The translations under genes and the position numbers were made by a program. From Lysobacteraceae bacterium (GTDB lineage: Bacteria; Pseudomonadota; Gammaproteobacteria; Xanthomonadales; Xanthomonadaceae), in assembly GCA_030681035.1 (NCBI GenBank), contig JAUXUI010000062.1, positions 61,958-125,957 on the forward strand: a stretch of 64,000 nt of DNA, in the 5' to 3' direction. Of this stretch, positions 49,116 through 56,492 are shown one piece after another. The stretch's first letter is position 1. Each line of letters begins with the position of its first letter. Under the pieces are notes generated by a model that was not told the origin of the DNA, did no database searches, and was given only the letters and a program-made list of their open reading frames with translations.

Positions 49116-51014
49116 TCAGCCGCCCGCCGCGAGGGCGGTACGCAAGCGTTCGCACAGGTCCGCACCCGGCACGTCGATGCGCTCGGTCACGGCGAGCAAT
49201 CGCGCCATGTCGTTGCGATCCTGCTGGTACTGGTGGGCGGCGCGTTCGTAGCTGGCGCGGGTTTTCGTGCAGATCAGGGTATGCGGTGAGCCTTGGCGCT
49301 CGGTGCGGGTGGCGATGTCGAGTTGGTGGCTGTGAATCTGCGTTTCGAGGTGCCGGCGGCGGTCTTCGCGCAGGCGGAAGCGATGCGACGGCGCCTGGTT
49401 GTTGCGGGCGAAATCCTGCAGCTCCTGGCAGTCGGCACAGTGGCCGGCCAGATCGGCCGCGCGCGCCCAATCGGGCGGTGGCTGCGGTGCGGTTTCGCTG
49501 CGCGCAAGGAAATGCCCGCTGCAGTAGCGCCAGAGCGCTGCGGATGCGGTGGGTGTGTTGCCGGCGATCCGCTCCAGCGCCGGCAGCAGAATCGATTCCG
49601 CAGCGAACACATGGGGGTTGGCGGTCATGCCGTCCACGGCCTGTGCCTGTTGCGCAGCGAGGCCGCACTGCCCCAGCGTGATCACGAACTCGGCGACAAG
49701 ATCGGCGGTCATCGTGGGTGCCGGCGGTTGCTCGCGATGGTTGGCTGGCGCCACCAGATCGGTGTCGTCGTCATCGATGTCGCCAACCGGCCCGTCTTCG
49801 TTCGTGTGCATTTCGAAGCGGTAATGCGGGAGTCGGCGGTCCGGCTGGCACTCGGCCAGACGCGCGACCAGGCGGGCGGCGAGGGCGTCGATCAGCACCG
49901 GGTCGGCAGCGTTGGCGCGCGCCAGCAGCAGCCACAGGGCGAGACATGCGGCGGGGCGTGCGGCGGCGTGGTGCTCGAACAGCGCCGACAACAACGGCCG
50001 GCGGCGCGTGCGCTCGAGGTGCTGTGCGCAGCTATTGATCGCGGCGTTTTGCAGGCCGTCGTAGCGCGCCAGCAGCAGGCCCGAGAACAGGTGTTCGATC
50101 AGCGCGGCATCGGCGGTTGCCCATGCATGGCCCAACAGTTGCGCCAGATGGATGCCCTCGGCCGGTGCATCGGGGCACCAGCGCTCGGCGATGGCGCCGA
50201 TCAGACGGATCGCGGCGGCGACCTCGTGCGGGTGCGGGTGGGTGCTGCGATCAGCCCCGCCGAGCAGGATGTGCAGGCGCGCCAGCGCGGCTTCGGTGCC
50301 CGCCGACAGGCACACCGCGTCGAAGCGACTGTGCGGCCACAGCACCAGTGCGGCACGTAACCAGGTGCGTTCGAAACGGGCGCCCTCGTTGCCGGTGGCT
50401 TCGGAAAAATGCACGTCGTCCGGCTCCTCGTCAGCGAGTGCATCGGCGGGCAGCAGCTCGTCATCTTCGAGTGCAATCCGGCCGAACTCGACCGGTTGAT
50501 CGTCGCGATCGCGCCACGGCCCGAGATAGCGATGGTGGTCGAACACTTCGCCGATTTCGAAATCCTGGTCGTCGGCTTGGTCGCGATGCGCCACGAAGAA
50601 ATCGCCGGTCTCGTAGATCAGCAACTTGTAAAGCTCGGCGCCGACCGCGATACCCTGACAACCGAGGCCTTCAGCTACCTGCGAAACGATACCTGCCAGG
50701 CTCGCCGCCCAGGCTTTGCCGGTCAGTTGGATGCGATTCGGCGTTACTTGCCACACCCGGCGCACGCGCTCGTCGTGTACGGTGGCGGCGCCGCGACCAT
50801 AAGGGGCGCGTTCGGCGTGCTCGATCAATGCGCGCGCCTGCACGGCGGGGACCGGAAACGAGATTCTGCCGACGCCATCGACGTGCAGCGACGGCATCGG
50901 CGTCTCGATCCGGCCGCTGGCGACGTAGTCGCCCGGTCGGCGGACATCGGCGAGCAGCGTCGCCAAGGCGGACCATTCGGGCGGTGCGGATTGCATCACG
51001 GTGTTCTCGGGCAT
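49116..51014 (-). CDS. 2OG-Fe(II) oxygenase-like protein, probably lacking part of its catalytic core (632 aa)
   Basis: The start at MPENTVMQSAPPEW is used. The N-terminal part (about residues 1-140) ends with YKLLIYETGDFFVAHRDQ, the prolyl-hydroxylase-like segment carrying the first iron ligands (HxD). The next residues (DFEIGEVFDHHRYLGPWRDR, then FGRIALEDDELLPADALADE and ATGNEGARFERTWLRAALVL) belong, as I recall the family, to a region well after the distal His and the 2-oxoglutarate Arg. The stretch normally in between (GGELVV...H...R) is missing, with the frame kept. A long C-terminal helical region (about 260-632) follows. The product is therefore likely catalytically impaired. Encoded opposite to its neighbours between permease 4 and VapBC module 2. 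Confidence 0.65.
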   Translation of the reverse strand: MPENTVMQSAPPEWSALATLLADVRRPGDYVASGRIETPMPSLHVDGVGRISFPVPAVQARALIEHAERAPYGRGAATVHDERVRRVWQVTPNRIQLTGKAWAASLAGIVSQVAEGLGCQGIAVGAELYKLLIYETGDFFVAHRDQADDQDFEIGEVFDHHRYLGPWRDRDDQPVEFGRIALEDDELLPADALADEEPDDVHFSEATGNEGARFERTWLRAALVLWPHSRFDAVCLSAGTEAALARLHILLGGADRSTHPHPHEVAAAIRLIGAIAERWCPDAPAEGIHLAQLLGHAWATADAALIEHLFSGLLLARYDGLQNAAINSCAQHLERTRRRPLLSALFEHHAAARPAACLALWLLLARANAADPVLIDALAARLVARLAECQPDRRLPHYRFEMHTNEDGPVGDIDDDDTDLVAPANHREQPPAPTMTADLVAEFVITLGQCGLAAQQAQAVDGMTANPHVFAAESILLPALERIAGNTPTASAALWRYCSGHFLARSETAPQPPPDWARAADLAGHCADCQELQDFARNNQAPSHRFRLREDRRRHLETQIHSHQLDIATRTERQGSPHTLICTKTRASYERAAHQYQQDRNDMARLLAVTERIDVPGADLCERLRTALAAGG

Positions 51015-51177
51015 TGCGTGTCGATTCGTATTCAGATGCGGGCGATATCGAACACACCGTACGACGCGAAATCGCGCCAGCCGCTGGTGGCGATGTATGC
51101 GGGGGAGTCGCCCAGGGCATCGATTGCGGGTGGTCGGTGCGTTGCCGAGCAATTTCGCCTTACGGCCACGCAAGCGC

Positions 51178-51206
51178 TTGACACGCCCGGATCGGGTAGA
51201 TACCGT
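51178..51206 (+). promoter_or_regulatory. Promoter and small dyad of VapBC module 2
   Basis: TTGACA (51178-51183), 17-nt spacing and TACCGT (51201-51206). GGTAGATACC (51195-51204) is a perfect dyad overlapping the -10, a probable antitoxin operator. Confidence 0.5.
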
Positions 51207-51236
51207 TGATATCCATCAGCGTTCCCGGAGATAACC

Positions 51237-51473
51237 ATGACCATTGCTGCCAAGCTTTTCATGTCCGGACGCAGCCAGGCGGTGCGCCTGCCCAAGTCAC
51301 TGCGCTTTGAGGGTGATGAAGTGATTGCCAAGCGCTTCGGCAACGGCGTGCTGTTGCTACCGGTGGAAGCGCCGTGGCAGGTGATGCAGGAGGCGCTGGA
51401 CGAGTTCGAGCCAGGATTCGAGTTGCAACGGGAACAACCCGAACAGCAAACGCGCGAAGCCTGGCCGCAATGA
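51237..51473 (+). CDS. VapB/AbrB-type antitoxin (78 aa), module 2
   Basis: Swapped-hairpin antitoxin: [40 protein letters not shown], with a C-terminal acidic/Trp tail ([20 protein letters not shown]) that would wrap the PIN toxin. GGAG seven bases upstream of the ATG. The stop overlaps the toxin start (ATGA). It resembles the module 1 antitoxin in the DNA-binding half. Confidence 0.92.
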   Translation: MTIAAKLFMSGRSQAVRLPKSLRFEGDEVIAKRFGNGVLLLPVEAPWQVMQEALDEFEPGFELQREQPEQQTREAWPQ

Positions 51474-51880
51474 CCGCCGTGCGTTATCTGCTGGATACCA
51501 ACACCTGCATCTACATCATCAACCGCCGGCCTGCGCAGGTTTTCGATCACTTCGCCGGCCGGCGCATCGGCGAAATCGCCATTTCCAGCATTACCGGTGC
51601 CGAACTGTCCTTCGGCGTGGCCAAGAGCGGTTCGCAGCGCAATCAGCAGGCGCTGGACAAGTTTCTGGCGCCGCTGGAAATCCTGCCCTTCGACGAGGCC
51701 GCGATGCGTCGTTACGGACCGCTTCGCAGTCAACTGCAACAGCAGGGGCAGCCCATTGGCGCGCTCGATCTGCTGATCGCGGGCCACGCATTGGCTTTGG
51801 ACGTTACGCTGGTGACCAACAACCTGCGCGAGTTCGTGCGCGTACCAGGGCTGCGACTGGAGAACTGGGTAGGCGATTGA
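51470..51880 (+). CDS. VapC-family PIN-domain toxin (136 aa), module 2
   Basis: PIN ribonuclease: [16 protein letters not shown] (first Asp), [16 protein letters not shown] (Glu), [20 protein letters not shown] (third Asp) and [17 protein letters not shown]. This wording is typical of tRNA(fMet)-cleaving VapC toxins such as those of Salmonella and Shigella, but cleavage specificity is inference. Translationally coupled to its antitoxin by a four-base overlap. Same orientation as the permease array and response regulator. Confidence 0.93.
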   Translation: MTAVRYLLDTNTCIYIINRRPAQVFDHFAGRRIGEIAISSITGAELSFGVAKSGSQRNQQALDKFLAPLEILPFDEAAMRRYGPLRSQLQQQGQPIGALDLLIAGHALALDVTLVTNNLREFVRVPGLRLENWVGD

Positions 51881-51965
51881 GCGATCTATCGCAGGATCGC
51901 TTCTCAACCCCGTACCGGGGCAGGCGTTCGTGAAGAAACAATGACTTGGCGTTGAGAGGTGCGGG

Positions 51966-52091
51966 ATGCTCATGAACCCGTTGACCGAACTCAATCGCGA
52001 CGGCACTTCCATCGTGCCGGTCACCCACAACCCCGGTTATGCCGCGCACGGCAATCGCCAATGCGGCTGTTCGATGGCTGGTTGTCACTTG
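51966..52091 (+). pseudogene. 3'-end remnant of an ABC transporter ATPase gene
   Basis: The frame MLMNPLTELNRDGTSIVPVT followed by HNPGYAAHGNRQ matches the H-loop region of MacB/LolD-like ATPases (LTxLNREGTTIVMVTHNPxYAxxGxRQ). Just after this the frame is broken: CGGCTGTTCGATGGCTGGTT would encode RLFDGWL, the usual next strand, in another frame. The Walker motifs are absent. It shows that an ABC ATPase gene once lay directly upstream of the response regulator. The rest of the stretch 51881-52140 holds no gene. Confidence 0.6.
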
Positions 52092-52104
52092 AGTTATTAT
52101 CAAT

Positions 52105-52117
52105 CCAGACAGTCTAG
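52105..52117 (+). promoter_or_regulatory. CCAGACAGTCTAG dyad, candidate operator of toxin-antitoxin module 3
   Basis: AGAC-A-GTCT is a perfect 4-bp dyad extended by near-symmetric flanks, centred 30 nt before the antitoxin ATG. No convincing -35/-10 pair was found around it. Proposed as the Phd-type autoregulatory site. Confidence 0.4.
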
Positions 52118-52140
52118 ATTTAAATGAGCGGAGGCCGACC

Positions 52141-52398
52141 ATGATCTGGCAAATGCAAGAGGCCAAGAACCGCCTGAGCGAGGTGCTGCGGGCGGCGCAA
52201 ACCCAGGGCGCGCAGATCATCAGCGTCCACGGCAAGGACACCGCCGTGGTGTTGTCGTTGGCGGACTATCGGCAACTGCAAGTCCAGCATGAACCCCTGG
52301 GCACGTTTTTGATGCGCACCGCTCCGCGCGATCTGGATATCGATCCTGATGAGTTGTTCAAGCGCAGCGACGACACTGGTCGGGATTTCGACTTGTGA
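52141..52398 (+). CDS. Phd/YefM-type antitoxin (85 aa), module 3
   Basis: Prevent-host-death family: MIWQMQEAKNRLSEVLRAAQ, AQIISVHGKDTAVVLSLADY, then a short toxin-binding tail (FLMRTAPRDLDIDPDELFKR). GGAGG lies seven bases before the ATG. It is a different antitoxin class from modules 1 and 2 but is likewise paired with a PIN toxin. The stop overlaps the toxin's GTG start by four bases. Confidence 0.93.
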   Translation: MIWQMQEAKNRLSEVLRAAQTQGAQIISVHGKDTAVVLSLADYRQLQVQHEPLGTFLMRTAPRDLDIDPDELFKRSDDTGRDFDL

Positions 52399-52823
52399 GC
52401 TACTTGCTGGACACCTGCGTGGTTTCCGAATTGATGCGACCGGCGCCCGCAGCCAGCGTCAGTGCATGGCTGGACGCTTTCGCGCACCGGCCGGTGTATC
52501 TCAGCGTGCTGACAGTGGGTGAAATCGCCCAGGGCATCGCCAAGTTGCGCGAGTCAGCGCGCAGGACCGCGCTGACCGACTGGCTGCACAACACGGTCTT
52601 GCCGAACTACCAGGGCCGCGTGCTGGACGTCGATGGCGCGGTCGCGCTGCGTTGGGGTGCGTTGCGCGGCGACATCATGCGGCTCGGCAGAACGCCACCG
52701 GTAATCGATTCGCTGCTGGCAGCGACCGCCCTGAGCCATGGTTTGACCTTGGCCACGCGCAATGTGCGCGACTTTGAAGCCTTCGGTGTGGCGGTGATCA
52801 ACCCTTGGGAAAGCGCGCTATGA
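52395..52823 (+). CDS. VapC-family PIN-domain toxin (142 aa), module 3
   Basis: GTG start overlapping the antitoxin stop. PIN residues: YLLDTCVVSELMRP (first Asp), VLTVGEIAQGIAKL (Glu), PPVIDSLLAATALSHGLTLA (third Asp) and TRNVRDFEAFGVAVINPW (fourth Asp), the typical wording of FitB/VapC toxins paired with Phd antitoxins. Unusually, its stop overlaps the ATG of the following response regulator by four bases, so translation of the regulator may depend on ribosomes finishing the toxin. Confidence 0.93.
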   Translation: MSYLLDTCVVSELMRPAPAASVSAWLDAFAHRPVYLSVLTVGEIAQGIAKLRESARRTALTDWLHNTVLPNYQGRVLDVDGAVALRWGALRGDIMRLGRTPPVIDSLLAATALSHGLTLATRNVRDFEAFGVAVINPWESAL

Positions 52824-54190
52824 ACCCACGCATCCTGATCGCCGACGACCAGCCCGACGTGCTGCAGGCGCTACGTTTATTGCTGAAGGGCGAGGGCATC
52901 GCCTGCGTGGCCGTTTCAACGCCGGAACAGGCGTTGGAGCGCCTGCGTACAGAGTCCTTCGATGCGGCGCTGATCGATCTGAACTATCGCCGCGACACCA
53001 CGTCGGGCACGGAAGGGCTGGAGTTGCTGGCGGCGTTGCGCAAGCTCGATGCCGAGCTGCCGGTGGTGGTGATGACGGCGTGGGGCAGCATCGATATCGC
53101 GGTGAAGGCGATGCAGGCCGGGGCCGCCGATTTCATCGAGAAGCCGTGGGACAACCGGCGTCTGCTCAATGTGCTGAACGCGCAGCTCAAGCTGGCGCAT
53201 AGCCGCCGCCGCGAGCAGCGCCTGGATGCCGAAAACCGCCTGCTGCGTGGCAGCGGCGAGGAACCGTTCATTGCCCAGGCGCCGAGCATGCAGCCGGTGC
53301 TGGAGTTGCTGCGGCGGGTGGCGCCATCGGATGCCAATGTGCTGATCCTCGGCGAAAACGGCACTGGCAAGGGGGTGCTGGCGCGGCAGTTGCATCGCTG
53401 GTCGCGGCGCAGCGCGCAGACCATGATTTCGGTGAACATGGGCGGCATCGCCGCCAGCGTGTTCGAGTCGGAGATGTTCGGTCACACCCGCGGCGCCTTC
53501 ACCGATGCCAAGAGTGATCGCATCGGGCGCTTTGAACTGGCCGATGGCGGCACCCTGTTTCTCGATGAGATTGCCAACATTCCGGCCGAGCAGCAACCCA
53601 AGTTGCTGCGGGTGCTGGAAGACGGCGAACTCGAACGCCTCGGCTCCTCGCGCACGATCAAGCTCGATGTACGCGTGATATCGGCCACCAATGCCGAACT
53701 GCCGGCGGAAGTGGCGGCCGGGCGCTTTCGCAAGGATTTGCTGTATCGGCTCAACACCGTGGAAATCCACCTGCCGCCGCTGCGCGAGCGGCGTGAGGAC
53801 ATCGCGGCGATGGTCAACGATCTGCTGGTGCGCTTTGGTCAGCGCTATCAACGCGACAACCTGCGGCTGTCGCCATCGGCGCTGCACGCGCTGCAAGCGT
53901 GGCACTGGCCGGGCAATGTGCGTGAGCTGTCGCATGTGGTGGAACGCGCAGTGTTGATGGCCAGTGGATCGTTGATCGAGCAGGTGGACGTGGCGTCAAC
54001 GACCAGTGCCTTGGCCGCACCAGCAGTAACAGCGAGCGCCGGCGCACTGAATCTGGAGCAGTCCGAACAGGCGATGATCCGGCAGGCGCTGGAACAGTGC
54101 GCGGGCAACGTGCAGCGCACCGCGCAACTGTTGGGGCTGAGCCGCGGCGCGCTGTATCGGCGCATGGAGAAGTATGGGCTGGCGTTGTAG
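52820..54190 (+). CDS. Sigma-54-dependent response regulator, NtrC family (456 aa)
   Basis: Receiver domain (1-120) with acidic pocket D9/D10, phospho-acceptor D53, T86 and K108. AAA+ activator domain (about 145-370) with Walker A GENGTGKG (178-185), Walker B GGTLFLDEIANI, and the sigma-54 contact loop GAFTDA (225-230) in place of the classical GAFTGA. C-terminal Fis-type HTH (about 415-456: NVQRTAQLLGLSRGALYRRM). The partner kinase follows 137 nt downstream. The likely target is the sigma-54 promoter at 35790. The ATG at 52820 overlaps the toxin stop. The stop codon TAG lies within a repeat element. Confidence 0.92.
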   Translation: MNPRILIADDQPDVLQALRLLLKGEGIACVAVSTPEQALERLRTESFDAALIDLNYRRDTTSGTEGLELLAALRKLDAELPVVVMTAWGSIDIAVKAMQAGAADFIEKPWDNRRLLNVLNAQLKLAHSRRREQRLDAENRLLRGSGEEPFIAQAPSMQPVLELLRRVAPSDANVLILGENGTGKGVLARQLHRWSRRSAQTMISVNMGGIAASVFESEMFGHTRGAFTDAKSDRIGRFELADGGTLFLDEIANIPAEQQPKLLRVLEDGELERLGSSRTIKLDVRVISATNAELPAEVAAGRFRKDLLYRLNTVEIHLPPLRERREDIAAMVNDLLVRFGQRYQRDNLRLSPSALHALQAWHWPGNVRELSHVVERAVLMASGSLIEQVDVASTTSALAAPAVTASAGALNLEQSEQAMIRQALEQCAGNVQRTAQLLGLSRGALYRRMEKYGLAL

Positions 54191-54260
54191 GAGCGCTGTG
54201 TGCGCGACCGTAACCCATCATCAGCGCGTATCCAGGTCGCGCACAGGGTGAGCTCCTACA
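54186..54260. repeat. TGTAGGAGC palindromic repeat overlapping the regulator stop codon
   Basis: TGTAGGAGCGCTGTGTGCGC pairs imperfectly with GTCGCGCACAGGGTGAGCTC and CTACA downstream. The TAG of TGTAGGAGC is the stop codon (54188-54190) of the response regulator gene. Confidence 0.75.
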
Positions 54261-54327
54261 GGGTGGGCACCTGCAGACGTACCGGGGGCAGGCTTTTCCG
54301 AATCACTCGCAAGGTCATAATGCCGCC

Positions 54328-55677
54328 ATGAACTCACCCGGCCAATCACCGCCACGCGCCAACGGCACGCGCTTCGAGCGGCGTCTGTTGTCGGATGTCG
54401 CGCTGACCCTGCTGCCGTCGTTGCTGCTGATCGCCTGGTTGTTGTGTCAACGGTCGGCACCGGAAACCGGGCTGTGGATGGTTGTCGGTGTGGCTGCGTT
54501 GCTGACGCTGGGCCTGGTGTCGCGCCTGCGCGATCACGTGGTATTTCCGCTCTATACCCTGTCCAATCTGCTGGAAGCCTTGCGCGAGGGCGACTACAGC
54601 CTGCGCGGTTCGCGTGCGCAGCGCGGTGATGCGATTGGCGATGTGGTGTGGGAGGTCAACGCGCTGTCACAGACCTTGCGTGAACAGCGGCTGCGGGTGG
54701 AAGAGGCGAGCGCCTTGCTCGGCAAGATCATCGCGGCCATCGATATTGCGATGTTCAGCTTTGATCACCACCAGCAATTGCATCTGATCAATCCGGCCGG
54801 TGAGCGGTTGTTGCAGGTGCGCGCCGATGATGTTGCGGGTGGTTCGGCCGATGCGCTGGGTCTGCGCGAGTGTCTGCAGATCGACCAGGCGGTGGTGGTG
54901 CGGCGCGCTTTTCCCGGTGGCGCGGGCAGTTTCGAGGTGCGTCGCTTTCGTTTTCGCCAGAGCGGTTTGCCTTGCGACTTGCTGGTGATCACCGATCTCT
55001 CACGCGCCTTGCGTGAGGAGGAACGGCAGACCTGGCAACGCCTGATCCGCGTGCTTGGCCACGAGCTCAACAATTCGCTGGCACCGATCAAGTCGATGGC
55101 GGGCACCCTGGCCGACCTCACCGCACGCCCGGATCTGCCCGGCGACTGGCGAGAGGATGTGCAAGACGGGTTGCGCGTGATCGGTGATCGCGCCGAGTCG
55201 CTGAATCGCTTCATGACCGGCTACGCGGCGCTGGCGCGCCTGCCACCGCCGCGCCTGCGCGAGGTCGAGCTGGCGCCGCTGCTGGCACGGGTGGCTCGGT
55301 TGGAGCAGCGTCTGCAAGTGACGGTGCAGGCAGGGCCGGCTGTGGTCTGTCAGCTCGATCCGGATCAGTTGGAGCAGGCATTGATCAACCTGCTGCGCAA
55401 CGCTGCCGACGCAGCATTGCCGCAAGGCGGCGTGCAGTTAAGCTGGTCGCAGGTACATGATCGGTTGCATATCGAGGTGATTGACGACGGGCTGGGCCTG
55501 GCAGGTTCGGACAATCTGTTCGTGCCATTCTTCACCACCAAGCCCGGCGGTTCCGGTATCGGCCTGGTGCTGGCGCGGCAGATCGTGGAAGGCCATGGCG
55601 GCAGTTTGCTGCTGCGCAATCGTGATGATCGCAGTGGCTGCATCGCACGCATCGAGCTACCGCTGACATTGGTGTAG
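54328..55677 (+). CDS. Sensor histidine kinase, NtrB/NtrY-like (449 aa)
   Basis: Two N-terminal helices (about 24-41 and 48-66) with only a few residues between them, so little periplasmic sensing domain. HAMP-like linker (70-125), PAS domain (about 125-225), HisKA box RVLGHELNNSLAPIKS with phospho-acceptor H245, N box LINLLRNAADAAL, G1 IDDGLGLAG, F box FVPFFTTKPG and G2 GGSGIGLVLARQIVEGHGG. The HELNN wording is typical of kinases paired with sigma-54 regulators. Forms the two-component system with the preceding regulator and presumably controls the transporter array. Confidence 0.92.
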   Translation: MNSPGQSPPRANGTRFERRLLSDVALTLLPSLLLIAWLLCQRSAPETGLWMVVGVAALLTLGLVSRLRDHVVFPLYTLSNLLEALREGDYSLRGSRAQRGDAIGDVVWEVNALSQTLREQRLRVEEASALLGKIIAAIDIAMFSFDHHQQLHLINPAGERLLQVRADDVAGGSADALGLRECLQIDQAVVVRRAFPGGAGSFEVRRFRFRQSGLPCDLLVITDLSRALREEERQTWQRLIRVLGHELNNSLAPIKSMAGTLADLTARPDLPGDWREDVQDGLRVIGDRAESLNRFMTGYAALARLPPPRLREVELAPLLARVARLEQRLQVTVQAGPAVVCQLDPDQLEQALINLLRNAADAALPQGGVQLSWSQVHDRLHIEVIDDGLGLAGSDNLFVPFFTTKPGGSGIGLVLARQIVEGHGGSLLLRNRDDRSGCIARIELPLTLV

Positions 55678-55713
55678 TGCTTCGCAAGCATCGCTACTTG
55701 TGAAGCACTACAC
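55672..55713. repeat. 12-bp perfect inverted repeat spanning the kinase stop codon
   Basis: GTGTAGTGCTTC (55672-55683) pairs with GAAGCACTACAC (55702-55713). Inner CAAG/CTTG bases in the 18-nt loop can extend the stem. The left arm includes the kinase TAG. No T-run follows, so it is either a weak terminator or an mRNA 3' stabiliser. Confidence 0.65.
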
Positions 55714-55744
55714 TGGCCAAATCAGCCTCCTGAGCCGCCGCACG

Positions 55745-56422
55745 ATGCCACAATCTCAAGTGCCAGCGCTTGCCAAAGCCCGCCGCTACGTATGGTTGTT
55801 CAAGCTGGCGTTGCTGGCCGCACTGCTCACGGCCGTGCATTTCGGCGGCGGCTGGCTGATGCACTGGCTCGACGGTTATCTGGGTGCATCGTTCGCGCGC
55901 TGGGGCGACTGGGCGCTGCTGCTGTGGTTCGTCATCTATGTGCTGGCACTGGCGATGCCGTTTGTGCCCGGCGTTGAGATCAGCTTCGCAATCATGTTGC
56001 TGCTCGGTACCAAGGGCATCGTTGCCATGTATTTCGCCACCCTGATCGGGCTTTCGCTGGCCTATGCGGTGGGCCGGCAGGTGCCGCTGACATCGATTGC
56101 GGCGATGCTGGCCTGGCTGCGGTTGGAGCGCGCCGGCAAGCTGGTGCAGACGCTGGCGCAGGTGCCGCGCGATCAGCAGTTGGGGTATTTGTTGCAGATC
56201 GCGCCGACGCGGGTGATTCCGTTTTTGCTGCGCCATCGTTACCTGGCATTGGCGCTGGCATTCAACCTGCCCGGCAACGCGTTGATCGGTGGCGGTGGTG
56301 GCATCGCCCTGTTGGCGGGTTTGAGCCGGCAGTTCCGCTATCCGCACTATCTGCTGATGCTGTGCCTGGCGATTGCGCCGGTGCCGGTGTTGTTGTTGTT
56401 GACCGGCTGGCGACCGTTTTGA
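55745..56422 (+). CDS. TVP38/TMEM64 (VTT domain) family membrane protein (225 aa)
   Basis: About five to six predicted helices. A VTT/SNARE-associated core lies around VIYVLALAMPFVPGVEISFA, MLLLGTKGIVAMYFATLIGL and SLAYAVGRQ, with a second half including LPGNALIGGGGGIALLAGLS. Related to DedA/TVP38 proteins, some of which act as lipid scramblases or flippases; the role here is unknown. The ATG at 55745 (MPQSQVPALAK) is preferred; an upstream GTG at 55700 would put the start inside the inverted repeat. No partner gene is evident. Confidence 0.75.
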   Translation: MPQSQVPALAKARRYVWLFKLALLAALLTAVHFGGGWLMHWLDGYLGASFARWGDWALLLWFVIYVLALAMPFVPGVEISFAIMLLLGTKGIVAMYFATLIGLSLAYAVGRQVPLTSIAAMLAWLRLERAGKLVQTLAQVPRDQQLGYLLQIAPTRVIPFLLRHRYLALALAFNLPGNALIGGGGGIALLAGLSRQFRYPHYLLMLCLAIAPVPVLLLLTGWRPF

Positions 56423-56492
56423 GGCATCGGTTACCGACGCCGGCACGGCCGTACGTTATCCTTGCCGCACCATCAGGCAGGAGTGAGCGGGG

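Noticed and set aside
50117..51181. 354-codon plus-strand Arg-rich frame opposite the oxygenase-like gene
   Set aside because: Arg/Pro/Ala-rich shadow translation with no domain; the minus-strand frame has clear family motifs.
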